DNA of 7,918 nt from Chitinophagales bacterium (GCA_026786335.1 JAJAYG010000168.1:1-7918); one strand, 5' to 3'; counted from the first letter of the stretch, positions 1-6,786 are shown. The notes: generated by a model not told the origin, from the sequence alone. Translations and numbers: made by a program.

Positions 1-1078
1 GTGATGGGTTGGGCGAAAGTTTGAGATGAATTTTATTTCCTGTTGTGGTTTGAAGTTCTGAAGAAAAGCCGAGATGATATTTTACATCACCATCTCCCAT
101 TGTTGTATCGGGTTGCACGTTGCCTTCAAACTCGCTGAAAATATTTTCATAGGTTTTACCCATGATGTTGGCAAGTACATTTAATCTTCCGCGATGCGCC
201 ATACCCATGGTAATTTCAACAACACCAAATTCTGAAGCTTTATTGATGATGGCATCGAGTGCAGCAATGGTGGTTTCGCCACCTTCGAGAGAAAATCTTT
301 TTTGCCCGATGTATTTGGTTCCCAAAAATTTTTCAAACACTACTGCATCCGTCAGTTTTTCAAGAATTCTTTTTTTCTGATCTAAAGGAAAATTAAGCTG
401 GCTATAACCGTTTTCAAATTGTTGTTGAAACCAAATTAACTCATCGGGGTTAGTGATGTACATGTATTCAACACCAATGCTCCGGCAATAAACTTTTTGC
501 AGATGCTCAACAATATTTTTCAAAGAAGTTTTACCGAGCCGCAATAATTCGCCTGCATAAAATTCTTTTTGCAAATCTTCTTCCTTCAATCCCAAAAATT
601 CTAAATCAAGATTTGCATGGCGGTCTTTTCTCTTGCGAATTGGATTGGTGTTACTGATCAAGTGCGACTTCAATCTGTAATTGGTGATGAGGCGTGCGAC
701 TTGAAATTCAATTGCCCCATCCCGGCCTTCCCCAAAGGGGAAGGAGTTGTTCTCGCGCAACCGCTCCTTGTTTAATTCATTTTCGCCATTATTTGTTTTG
801 AATGAACTATGCTCTCTTATATCATCTCTCTTTAATTCTTTTTCAACTTTTTTAATAATATCTTGTTGGTTTTCATGCGGCAGCACTCTCTCCCCGGAGT
901 TTATCCCGCTTTCAGCGGGGGGGAGAGTTGGAGAGGGGCTGGTACTCATAGCAAAATCAAACCCTTCAAAAAATTTCTTCCATTCAACATCAACACTTGA
1001 TGGATCTTTTTTAAAATCCTGATAGAGTGATTCAATATATGCGGGGTCGGCGTTGTTGATGTAAGAGAAAGAATTCAT
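1..1078 (-). CDS. sucA: 2-oxoglutarate dehydrogenase E1 component, N-terminal part (cut by window edge)
   Basis: This is the thiamine-diphosphate-dependent E1 subunit of the 2-oxoglutarate dehydrogenase complex, which decarboxylates 2-oxoglutarate and passes the succinyl group to the E2 lipoyl domain in the cytoplasmic TCA cycle. The first 359 codons are read from ATG at 1076-1078; base 1 begins codon 360. The family is about 900 residues, so roughly 40% is present. Residues 1-44 are the typical E1 start (YIESLYQDFKKDP, then EWKKFFEGF). Residues 127-152 (VARLITNYRLKSHL, NTNPIRKRKD) begin the conserved core. FLGTKYIGQKRFSLEGGE (251-268) and GMAHRGRLNVLANI (292-305) are family hallmarks. Residues 45-122 form a low-conservation linker that looks longer than usual and contains two palindromic DNA segments translated in frame. 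No Bacteroidota-type promoter was found in the 85 bases between this start and guaB. The identification is secure; only the linker is odd. Confidence 0.95.
   Translation of the reverse strand, partial: MNSFSYINNADPAYIESLYQDFKKDPSSVDVEWKKFFEGFDFAMSTSPSPTLPPAESGINSGERVLPHENQQDIIKKVEKELKRDDIREHSSFKTNNGENELNKERLRENNSFPFGEGRDGAIEFQVARLITNYRLKSHLISNTNPIRKRKDRHANLDLEFLGLKEEDLQKEFYAGELLRLGKTSLKNIVEHLQKVYCRSIGVEYMYITNPDELIWFQQQFENGYSQLNFPLDQKKRILEKLTDAVVFEKFLGTKYIGQKRFSLEGGETTIAALDAIINKASEFGVVEITMGMAHRGRLNVLANIMGKTYENIFSEFEGNVQPDTTMGDGDVKYHLGFSSELQTTTGNKIHLKLSPNPS
714..757. repeat. Palindromic repeat-like element inside the sucA linker (element B)
   Basis: The core is a perfect 8-bp inverted repeat, CCTTCCCC (726-733) and GGGGAAGG (737-744), with an AAA loop, flanked by GCCCCATCCCGG on the left and AGTTGTTCTCGCGC on the right. 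Read on the sucA strand it gives residues 108-122 (about NNSFPFGEGRDG) with no stop and no frame change. It ends just before the conserved core resumes at residue 127. The sequence differs from element A, so these would be two repeat families or two parts of one larger insertion. Calling it a mobile or interspersed repeat is inference. Confidence 0.65.
884..940. repeat. Palindromic repeat-like element inside the sucA linker (element A)
   Basis: This GC-rich block sits in AT-rich coding DNA. It contains a perfect 6-bp stem CCCGCT/AGCGGG with a TTC loop (905-919). An outer pair of arms, ACTCTCTCCCC (885-895) and GGGGGAGAGT (919-928), is complementary apart from one extra base, followed by TTGGAGAGGGGCT. 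On the sucA strand it encodes about residues 46-65, rich in Pro, Ser and Gly, with no stop. It resembles the interspersed palindromes I associate with intergenic Bacteroidota DNA. That resemblance is recollection, and no second copy is visible in this window. Confidence 0.65.
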
Positions 1079-1163
1079 AAAATAAATTGAATGGCGAAGT
1101 TACTTGAAAGGAAGAATTGAAAATTAAGAGGAAAAGAAATTTACTTTTATTGAAATGATTTTA

Positions 1164-2633
1164 CTATCTCGAATAATTAGGTGCTTCCTTAGTGATAATC
1201 ACATCGTGAACGTGACTCTCCTTCATTCCTGCTGTAGAGATGCGAACAAATTTTGCGCGCTTGAGTGCTGCAATATTTGCTGAACCGGTGTAACCCATTC
1301 CTGCACGAAGACCGCCAATGCATTGCACCATTACTTCAGATAATGTTCCTTTGAAAGCAACACGACCAACAATTCCTTCTGGTACTAATTTTTTAATATC
1401 ATCTTCTGCATCTTGAAAATAACGGTCTCTGCTTCCTTCGCTCATTGCTTCGAGTGAGCCCATGCCGCGGTACGATTTAAATTTTCTTCCTTCATAAATA
1501 ATTGTTTCACCCGGCGATTCTTCAACACCTGCAAACATGGAGCCCGCCATCACAGTATCGGCACCTGCAGCAATAGCTTTTACAATATCACCTGTGTATC
1601 GAATGCCGCCATCTGCGATCAACGCAACGCCTGATTTCTTTAATCCTTTTGCTGTTTCCATAATTGCAGAAAGTTGTGGAACACCTGCACCGGTTACAAT
1701 TCTTGTGGTGCAAATTGAACCCGGACCTACGCCAACTTTTACAGCATCGGCACCTGCTTCCACCAATGCTTCAGCTGCTTCTTTGGTTGCTATATTTCCT
1801 GCAATTAATTCAAGCGACTTAAATTGTTTTCGCGCTTTTTTAACCGACTCAATTACTCCGCGAGAATGACCGTGCGCTGTATCAATACAAACCACATCAA
1901 CACCATTTGCAATCAATGCTTCAATGCGGTCAAACATATTCGAAGTAACACCTACAGCAGCGCCCACCAGCAGGCGACCATATTTATCTTTACATGAATG
2001 CGGGTGGCTTCTTACTTTTATAATATCACGGTAAGTAATTAATCCTTTTAGTTTTCCCCTCTTATCAACCACCGGTAATTTCTCTACTTTATTTTCCTGA
2101 AGAATAATTTCTGCCATCTTTAAATCGGTTCCTTCGGGTGCAGTAATAAGGTGTTTTTTCGTCATCACTTCAGATATCAGTCGCTTCGTATTTTTTTCGA
2201 AACGTAAATCGCGATTGGTGAGAATACCAATGAGCAAACCATTTTTATCTACGATGGGAATACCGCCGATTTTATTTTCTTTCATCAGCACCATTGCTTC
2301 ACCAATTGTTTGATGTGCTTGTAAAGTAATTGGGTCAATGATTAATCCGCTCTCACTGCGTTTTACTTTTCTAACTGCTTCTGCCTGCCTTTCTATTGTC
2401 ATGTTCTTATGCAGAATTCCAAGACCACCATCTTGAGCAATAGCAATCGCTAATACCCAATCGGTTACGGTATCCATTGCTGCAGAAACAATTGGAACAT
2501 TAATTCTGATGTTGCGTGTTAACTGAGTTGTAGTATCAACTTCCCTTGGTAAAACTTGTGAATGTGATGGTAAAAGCAACACATCATCATAGGTTAAACC
2601 TTCATAGAGTATCTTATCGTGATTGAGTGGCAT
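1164..2633 (-). CDS. guaB: Inosine-5'-monophosphate dehydrogenase
   Basis: GuaB oxidises IMP to XMP with NAD+, the committed step of guanine nucleotide synthesis in the cytoplasm. The 489 residues match the usual bacterial length (about 488). The TIM barrel starts with [11 protein letters not shown] (12-22) and continues with SAAMDTVT (50-57). It is interrupted by a pair of CBS domains at about 97-145 and 156-204, which in this family bind adenine/guanine nucleotides and tune activity. The catalytic loop [11 protein letters not shown] (301-311) holds the nucleophile Cys308. DGGIRYTGD (341-349) and YRGMGS (388-393) bind the IMP phosphate. The mobile flap carries the Arg404-Tyr405 pair and [12 protein letters not shown] (418-429). 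All key residues are present. The start has a good promoter 17 bases upstream. It is transcribed in the same direction as nadA, 71 bases away, but probably separately. Confidence 0.97.
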   Translation of the reverse strand: MPLNHDKILYEGLTYDDVLLLPSHSQVLPREVDTTTQLTRNIRINVPIVSAAMDTVTDWVLAIAIAQDGGLGILHKNMTIERQAEAVRKVKRSESGLIIDPITLQAHQTIGEAMVLMKENKIGGIPIVDKNGLLIGILTNRDLRFEKNTKRLISEVMTKKHLITAPEGTDLKMAEIILQENKVEKLPVVDKRGKLKGLITYRDIIKVRSHPHSCKDKYGRLLVGAAVGVTSNMFDRIEALIANGVDVVCIDTAHGHSRGVIESVKKARKQFKSLELIAGNIATKEAAEALVEAGADAVKVGVGPGSICTTRIVTGAGVPQLSAIMETAKGLKKSGVALIADGGIRYTGDIVKAIAAGADTVMAGSMFAGVEESPGETIIYEGRKFKSYRGMGSLEAMSEGSRDRYFQDAEDDIKKLVPEGIVGRVAFKGTLSEVMVQCIGGLRAGMGYTGSANIAALKRAKFVRISTAGMKESHVHDVIITKEAPNYSR

Positions 2634-2650
2634 AGCGGAAAAAAGTTTGG

Positions 2651-2679
2651 CAAAGATAAATTTTAAAACTGCTACTCAA
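2651..2679 (-). promoter_or_regulatory. Bacteroidota-type promoter for guaB
   Basis: On the minus strand there is a TTG (2677-2679), an 18-base spacer, and TATCTTTG (2651-2658), which fits the -7 consensus TAnnTTTG and the -33 TTG of Bacteroidota sigma factors. The -7 box lies 17 bases before the guaB ATG, giving a short leader of about 10 bases. In AT-rich DNA such matches can arise by chance, but position and spacing are both right. It suggests guaB is not simply co-transcribed with nadA. Confidence 0.55.
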
Positions 2680-2704
2680 TTATTCAATCAAAACAATAAA
2701 AATA

Positions 2705-3718
2705 TTAAAGCCCTGCCTGTGCAGAAATTTCAAGCATTCGGTCAATGGATTTTTTTGCTTTCAACCGTATTTCTTCTTCAATTAAAATTTCAGGTAACTC
2801 ATACTTCATGCACAGGTATAATTTTTCCAGTGTATTTAATTTCATGTAAGGACAATCATTACAAGCACAACCATTATTTGGCGGAGCAGGTATAAAAGTT
2901 TTAGCGGGAGATTCTTTTTGCATCTGATGAATAATACCAGTCTCAGTTGCTACAATAAATTCTGTTGCAGGATTATTGATCGTGTACTTTAACAATCCCG
3001 TGGTGGAAGCAATATAGTCTGCGAGATCAAGCACAGGCGTTTCACATTCGGGGTGCGCAATAACTTTTGCATTCGGGTGGCGGTTTTTTAGTTTAATAAT
3101 TTTCTCTGCCGAAAAAATTTCATGAACAATACAAGCGCCATCCCATAAAACCATTTCTCTTCCGGTTTTCTTTATTAAATAATTTCCAAGATTTCTATCG
3201 GGTCCAAAAATTATTTTTTTATTTGAAGGAACTGATTCTATGATCGCCCGGGCATTGGATGAAGTACAGATAATATCACTCATCGCTTTAATTTCAGCTG
3301 TGCAGTTTACATACATAATAACTACATGATCAGGATGGCGTTCTTTAAATTTCTCAAACACTTGAGGCGGACATGAATCTGCCAGTGAACAACCGGCATT
3401 AAGATCGGGTAATAAAACTTTTTTCTGTGGTGAAAGAATTTTTGCTGTCTCAGCCATAAAATGAACCCCGGCAAACACAATAACATCGGCATTAGTTTTT
3501 GCAGCCTGCTGTGATAACCCCAAGCTATCACCAATGTAATCAGCAACATCCTGTATATCTGGCTCCTGATAATAGTGTGCAAGGATGACTGCATTCTTTT
3601 CTTTTTTTAATTTTTCAATCTCCGAAAATAAATCTAATAGCGGATCAATTTCCAAATCCAAAAAACCATTTTTATTTAAATGCTGTTTAGCTACTTCAAT
3701 TTTTTCATTCATCAACAT
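2705..3718 (-). CDS. nadA: Quinolinate synthase
   Basis: NadA condenses iminoaspartate with dihydroxyacetone phosphate to form quinolinate, in de novo NAD synthesis, using an oxygen-sensitive [4Fe-4S] cluster. The protein has 337 residues (family about 300-350). Visible motifs are [23 protein letters not shown] (43-65), [14 protein letters not shown] (82-95), [14 protein letters not shown] (103-116), [11 protein letters not shown] (135-145) and CTSSNA (151-156). C-terminal features are AHPEC (221-225) and [12 protein letters not shown] (286-297). By alignment with the known family the cluster ligands should be Cys110, Cys196 (in WDGACIVHE) and Cys289. A second ATG at residue 3 is an equally possible start. 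The usual partners nadB and nadC are not in the window. No clear promoter was found; a lone TAATTTTG on the minus strand at 3848-3855 lacks a -33 partner. The long repeat-rich gap upstream may hold its control sites. Confidence 0.96.
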   Translation of the reverse strand: MLMNEKIEVAKQHLNKNGFLDLEIDPLLDLFSEIEKLKKEKNAVILAHYYQEPDIQDVADYIGDSLGLSQQAAKTNADVIVFAGVHFMAETAKILSPQKKVLLPDLNAGCSLADSCPPQVFEKFKERHPDHVVIMYVNCTAEIKAMSDIICTSSNARAIIESVPSNKKIIFGPDRNLGNYLIKKTGREMVLWDGACIVHEIFSAEKIIKLKNRHPNAKVIAHPECETPVLDLADYIASTTGLLKYTINNPATEFIVATETGIIHQMQKESPAKTFIPAPPNNGCACNDCPYMKLNTLEKLYLCMKYELPEILIEEEIRLKAKKSIDRMLEISAQAGL

Positions 3719-3835
3719 AAGTTCTTTTTCTAATTTAATATAATTCTTTTAAGAAATTTATTATTACAAGTTATTAGCTGTGTGGATTCGTTCATTCTAT
3801 TTTATTAAAACACTTGCTTTATAACTTTCTCTTAC

Positions 3836-3881
3836 TTCATCCACAACCAAAATTAGTTATTCAACAGTTGTGTTGGATGAA
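3836..3881. repeat. Imperfect inverted repeat in the nadA upstream gap
   Basis: TTCATCCACAAC (3836-3847) faces GTTGTGTTGGATGAA (3867-3881). The arms are complementary over TTCATCC and ACAAC, with three extra bases in the right arm. The left arm includes the near-DnaA-box TCATCCACA. The right arm's GTTGTGTTGGA recurs as GTTGTGTTAGA at 3944-3954, 77 bases downstream. Confidence 0.6.
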
Positions 3882-3899
3882 TGTCAGCTACTTCCGTTT

Positions 3900-3920
3900 T
3901 TATCAACACCATGTTGATGA
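3900..3920. repeat. Facing pair of TCAACA boxes (7-bp perfect inverted repeat)
   Basis: ATCAACA (3902-3908) and TGTTGAT (3912-3918) are perfect complements separated by CCA. With two more bases each side they read as TTATCAACA facing TCATCAACA (reverse complement), both resembling relaxed DnaA boxes. The dyad could bind a protein dimer or form a small hairpin. Confidence 0.65.
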
Positions 3921-3962
3921 TCTTTTTTATTGATAAGTTGATCGTTGTGTTAGAAACATTTA

Positions 3963-3998
3963 CAACTTTTTAAAGTTGACAAGTGAAAATTTTTACTT
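3963..3998. repeat. Two adjacent small dyads
   Basis: CAACTTT (3963-3969) and AAAGTTG (3972-3978) form a perfect 7-bp inverted repeat with a TT centre. Immediately after, AAGTGAAAA and TTTTTACTT (3981-3998) form a second abutting dyad with one mismatch. They are too AT-rich to be convincing terminators and lie about 250 bases before any gene start, so a protein-binding or DNA-unwinding role is more likely than termination. Confidence 0.5.
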
Positions 3999-4116
3999 CA
4001 GTTATTAACGTAACCACCCGGTTTTTCAACTTAAATCTATCTGCTAATCTTACCAACATCTGTTCAACACCCCATCAACCTTTAAATAACATTTCATTTT
4101 TAGATTAAAGATTGAA

Positions 4117-4153
4117 TCAACATTTATACAAAGTTATAATTCACAAATGTTGA
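4117..4153. repeat. Perfect 9-bp inverted repeat TCAACATTT/AAATGTTGA
   Basis: TCAACATTT (4117-4125) and AAATGTTGA (4145-4153) are exact complements separated by 19 bases. The spacer holds TTATACAAA and part of TAATTCACA, both one mismatch from a DnaA box. The centre-to-centre distance of the arms is 28 bases, just under three helical turns, which would suit two protein units bound on nearly the same face of the DNA. Confidence 0.6.
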
Positions 4154-4195
4154 CATGAAAAAATAAGCACCAATAAAATAATTATTAAACCTAAA

Positions 4196-4243
4196 ATCGC
4201 TGACAGGGTGAAAAACCACTGTCATGGTTTCGCTACCGGCGAT
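4196..4243 (+). promoter_or_regulatory. Possible structured RNA leader: three-way junction upstream of the radical SAM gene
   Basis: In a GC-richer island just before the radical SAM gene, three stems nest neatly. The outer stem is ATCGC (4196-4200) with GCGAT (4239-4243). Hairpin 1 is TGACAG+GGT (4201-4209) with ACC+CTGTCA (4215-4217 and 4219-4224), with a single bulged A and a GAAAA loop. Hairpin 2 is GGT (4226-4228) with ACC (4235-4237) and a six-base loop. Only one base separates the hairpins. It does not match any riboswitch class I can recognise. A -7-like TACTTTTG (4252-4259) lies downstream, so if that were the promoter, this segment would not be in the transcript. Confidence 0.4.
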
Positions 4244-4265
4244 GAGTTAATTACTTTTGAAAGCG

Positions 4266-5291
4266 ATGCGTAAGTTTCATTTCAACGATACAGTAAATAT
4301 TTTTTCGAAGTTCACTATTTCACGTGCAGTTAATGCGGCTAAAATATTATCTTCATTCTACGCAGCAAAAATTTTAAAACTACCGGTTCAATGGGGAAAA
4401 CCAATTTCAATTTCCATTGAGCCAACTACTTCATGCAATCTACGTTGTCCTGAATGCCCGAGCGGATTACGTTCTTTTACAAGAGCGACCGGAATGCTGA
4501 ATGAAAATTTTTTTACAAAGATGATCACTGAATTAAGTGATCATTTGTTTTATCTCACATTTTATTTTCAGGGCGAGCCGTATTTAAACCCTGATTTTTT
4601 AGAAATGGTTAAATATGCTTCTAAGAAAAAAATTTACACCGCCACTTCTACCAATGCGCATTACCTCGATAATGAGAATGCAAAAAAAACTGTGGAGTCG
4701 GGGTTAGATCGTTTGATTATTTCAATTGATGGAACTACACAAAGTGTGTATGAGCAATATCGAATTGGCGGTGATTTAGAAAAAGTAATTGCAGGAACAA
4801 AGAATATTTTAAAGTGGCGAAAAGAATTAAAATCAAAAACACCACTGGTGGTTTTTCAATTCTTAGTAGTAAAACCAAATGAACACCAGATAGAAGAAGT
4901 AAAAAAATTAGCGGATGAATTAGGTGTTGATGATGTTTGGTTTAAAACAGCACAACTTTATGATTTTGAAAACGGAAATGAATTGATTCCCTCGATTGAA
5001 AAATATTCGCGATATAAAAAAAATGCAGATGGAAAATTTTCAATCAAAAATGAATTACTAAATCATTGCTGGAAGATGTGGCATTCCTGTGTGATTACAT
5101 GGGATGGTAAGGTGGTGCCATGTTGTTTTGATAAAGATGCAAGTCATCAGTTTGGCGATTTAAAACAACAATCATTCAATGAAGTTTGGAATGGTGAGAA
5201 GTATCAAAACTTTCGCGCAGCATTACTTAACTCCAGAAAAAAAATTGACATTTGTTCAAACTGCTCTGAGGGAACACAAGTATGGACTTAA
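4266..5291 (+). CDS. Radical SAM/SPASM domain protein, substrate unknown
   Basis: This is a radical S-adenosylmethionine enzyme of 341 residues. The motif CNLRCPEC (57-64) is the canonical CxxxCxxC that binds the catalytic [4Fe-4S] cluster. GEP (103-105) helps bind SAM, and SIDG (153-156) is typical of the barrel. The C-terminal part is a SPASM-like auxiliary cluster domain: Cys268, Cys275, a GKVVPCCFD segment (281-289) with Cys286/Cys287, then GDL, VWNG, and CSNC (330-333). Residues 1-45 form a basic, probably helical extension, with no signal peptide or clear membrane span. SPASM proteins commonly modify peptides or carry out maturation steps, but no precursor peptide or partner gene is visible, so I give no substrate. 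I chose ATG at 4266; an in-frame TTG at 4257 would add three residues but is a less likely start. It is the only plus-strand gene, convergent with frr (62 bases apart). Confidence 0.9.
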   Translation: MRKFHFNDTVNIFSKFTISRAVNAAKILSSFYAAKILKLPVQWGKPISISIEPTTSCNLRCPECPSGLRSFTRATGMLNENFFTKMITELSDHLFYLTFYFQGEPYLNPDFLEMVKYASKKKIYTATSTNAHYLDNENAKKTVESGLDRLIISIDGTTQSVYEQYRIGGDLEKVIAGTKNILKWRKELKSKTPLVVFQFLVVKPNEHQIEEVKKLADELGVDDVWFKTAQLYDFENGNELIPSIEKYSRYKKNADGKFSIKNELLNHCWKMWHSCVITWDGKVVPCCFDKDASHQFGDLKQQSFNEVWNGEKYQNFRAALLNSRKKIDICSNCSEGTQVWT

Positions 5292-5353
5292 GTTTCGTTT
5301 CTCTGTTTAGTATTAATTTTTTCTCAGCATAGGAAATCCGCAACCCGCACCTG

Positions 5354-5911
5354 CTAAACCGTCATGATCTCTTTTTCCTTTGCAGCCAAATGTTTATCTG
5401 CTGTAGTTATATATTTATTGGTAAGTTCTTGCAGATCACTCTCGCCATCTTTTACCTGGTCTTCCGAAACATGTTCATTGGTTAATTTTTTTATATGCTC
5501 CAATGAATCACGGCGAATGCTTCTTATGCTAACCCGTGCAGTTTCAGTAATGCCATGTGCTTTCTTAACAAATTCTTTTCTTCTTTCTTCAGTAAGCGGC
5601 GGTTGAAAAAGTTTTATTGATGCCCCGTCATTGTGCGGAGTAATACCAATGTTAGCTGCGAGAATTCCTTTCTCAATCACAGCAAGCATATTTTTTTCCC
5701 ATGGCTGAATTATCAACGTGCGCGCATCGGCAACAGAAATATTTGCAACCTGATTGATGGGCATTGGCGATCCGTAATACTCAACAGTAATACCATCGAG
5801 CATAGAAGGAGAAATTTTTCCAGCACGAACTTTTGATAACTCATCTTCAAGGTGGCTGATGGTTTTATCCATGTGATTCTTGGTGTCGGAAAGTATTTGT
5901 TGAATGTGCAT
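5354..5911 (-). CDS. frr: Ribosome recycling factor
   Basis: RRF works with EF-G to split the post-termination ribosome so that its subunits can be reused. The 185 residues equal the E. coli length. The tRNA-like L-shape is recognisable. The three-helix domain I comes from the first about 30 and last about 80 residues, and the beta domain II spans about 31-104 with ITVEYYGSPMPINQVANIS (41-59), QPWEKNMLAVIEKGI (69-83) and NIGITPHNDG (87-96). PPLTEERRKEFVKKA (104-118) and the basic RSIRRDS (130-136) are conserved, the latter carrying the arginines that contact 23S rRNA. Nothing key is missing. It follows pyrH as in most bacteria, but with a 112-base gap that contains a good promoter, so it can be expressed independently. 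No terminator is evident in the short convergent gap after its stop. Confidence 0.97.
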   Translation of the reverse strand: MHIQQILSDTKNHMDKTISHLEDELSKVRAGKISPSMLDGITVEYYGSPMPINQVANISVADARTLIIQPWEKNMLAVIEKGILAANIGITPHNDGASIKLFQPPLTEERRKEFVKKAHGITETARVSIRSIRRDSLEHIKKLTNEHVSEDQVKDGESDLQELTNKYITTADKHLAAKEKEIMTV

Positions 5912-5933
5912 GTGAATTAATTTTAAAAGAAAA

Positions 5934-5964
5934 CAAAATTAAGATGATGAAGTTAAATCTCAAA
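5934..5964 (-). promoter_or_regulatory. Bacteroidota-type promoter for frr
   Basis: On the minus strand TTTG (5961-5964), a 19-base spacer, and TAATTTTG (5934-5941) fit the Bacteroidota consensus TTTG-N19-TAnnTTTG exactly. The -7 box is 22 bases before the frr ATG, implying a leader of roughly 15 bases. This is the best promoter match in the window. Confidence 0.65.
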
Positions 5965-6023
5965 CTCACAACAACATCAGTGTGCTTTTGAATAAATTTT
6001 TTATGGAAATGAAAAACATAAAC

Positions 6024-6737
6024 CTATGCAGTCACAAGTGTACCGATTTTTTCGCCTTGTAAAACACGCAATAAATTTCCGGGCTCATTCATGTTGAACA
6101 CAATAATTGGTAGCTTGTTCTGCTGACATAAAGTGAAAGCAGTCATATCCATTACGTTAAGATTCTTTGAGTAAGCCTCATTAAAAGTAATGGTTTCATA
6201 CTTTGTTGCCGACGGATCTTTTTCAGGGTCGGCGGTATAAATACCATCTACTCTTGTTCCTTTCAAAATTACTTCGGCATCAATTTCAACTGCACGTAAT
6301 GCTGCTGCAGTATCAGTTGTAAAAAAAGGATTGCCTGTGCCTGCACCAAAAATTACCACCCGGTTTTTTTCAAGATGCCTCATCGCTCTTCTTCTAATAT
6401 ATGGCTCGGCAATCTCTTCCATTTTTATTGCAGACAAAAGGCGGGTATAAATTCCATGCTTCTCCATAATACTTTGCAGTGCCATCCCATTCATCATTGT
6501 TGCAAGCATTCCCATGTAATCACCGGTTGCTCTTTCAATTCCCGAATCGGCAGAATCTATTCCGCGATAAATATTTCCTCCACCTATAACTACTGCAATC
6601 TGTACTCCTGCATTTACTGCAGCTTTAATTTCTTCGGCATACATATTCGTCATTGCGGGATCAATGCCGTAATTCTGATTTCCCATCAGTGATTCGCCTG
6701 AAAGTTTTAGCAGAATGCGATTGTATTTTATTGCCAT
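6024..6737 (-). CDS. pyrH: UMP kinase (uridylate kinase)
   Basis: PyrH phosphorylates UMP to UDP with ATP, the step feeding all later pyrimidine nucleotides. The bacterial enzyme is a hexamer of the amino-acid-kinase fold, usually activated by GTP and inhibited by UTP. The 237 residues fit the family (about 235-245). Motifs in order are [12 protein letters not shown] (8-19, phosphate binding), [11 protein letters not shown] (49-59), [12 protein letters not shown] (72-83, UMP site), [16 protein letters not shown] (130-145, UMP and dimer contacts), and [14 protein letters not shown] (158-171, ATP site). No essential residue appears lost. The gene lies between tsf and frr, the conserved order, but a strong terminator separates it from tsf. 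No clear promoter was found in the 50 bases between that terminator and the ATG, so expression may depend on incomplete termination or a promoter I could not recognise. Confidence 0.97.
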   Translation of the reverse strand: MAIKYNRILLKLSGESLMGNQNYGIDPAMTNMYAEEIKAAVNAGVQIAVVIGGGNIYRGIDSADSGIERATGDYMGMLATMMNGMALQSIMEKHGIYTRLLSAIKMEEIAEPYIRRRAMRHLEKNRVVIFGAGTGNPFFTTDTAAALRAVEIDAEVILKGTRVDGIYTADPEKDPSATKYETITFNEAYSKNLNVMDMTAFTLCQQNKLPIIVFNMNEPGNLLRVLQGEKIGTLVTA

Positions 6738-6786
6738 AAATTCTATTTAGTAGAATGAAGAAAAAAAATTATTACGGCACGAAAAT

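Larger units (their letters stand above)
3719..4265. other. 547-base non-coding gap, repeat-rich; candidate origin or operator cluster
   Basis: No convincing gene lies between the divergent nadA and radical SAM genes. The DNA is AT-rich and dense in a short motif: TCAACA occurs at 3861-3866, 3903-3908, 4064-4069 and 4117-4122, and its complement TGTTGA at 3912-3917 and 4148-4153. Looser versions lie at 3936-3942, 3973-3979, 4026-4031 and 4073-4080. Several nonamers are close to the DnaA box TTATnCACA: TCATCCACA (3837-3845), TTATCAACA (3900-3908), TTATACAAA (4124-4132) and TAATTCACA (4137-4145), each with one mismatch; none is exact. This fits either a chromosomal replication origin or binding sites for a regulator of nadA or of the radical SAM gene. 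The sequence alone cannot separate these. Confidence 0.45.

Noticed and set aside
162..1022. Plus-strand open frames at 162-380 and 747-1022
   Set aside because: They lie opposite sucA, whose translation is unmistakable, and their products resemble no known family.
1537..1869. Plus-strand open frame rich in Ala and Pro
   Set aside because: It is the antisense of the guaB catalytic core.
2623..2895. Plus-strand open frame crossing the guaB-nadA gap
   Set aside because: It overlaps the starts and ends of two solid minus-strand genes and shows no recognisable domain.
3322..3594. Minus-strand frame inside nadA
   Set aside because: It is an out-of-frame shadow of nadA, which has all its conserved motifs in the main frame.
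3848..3855. Minus-strand TAATTTTG as a nadA promoter
   Set aside because: It matches the -7 box, but no TTG stands at 17-21 bases upstream, and it is 130 bases from the nadA start.
4129..4136. Minus-strand TAACTTTG as a promoter
   Set aside because: There is no -33 partner at the right spacing, and it is about 410 bases from the nadA start.
3719..4265. CRISPR array or tandem repeat array in the gap
   Set aside because: The repeats are short, irregularly spaced and in both orientations, with no regular spacer length and no cas genes.
4196..4268. Known riboswitch or ribozyme (c-di-GMP, fluoride, cobalamin, hammerhead)
   Set aside because: Only short fragments such as GGCGATGAG look similar. 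The required conserved cores and pseudoknots are not present.
5292..5353. Shared terminator between the radical SAM gene and frr
   Set aside because: A T-run is present, but no stable hairpin could be found next to it.
5364..5836. Plus-strand frames opposite frr
   Set aside because: They are antisense to a complete RRF gene, with no family features or start signals.
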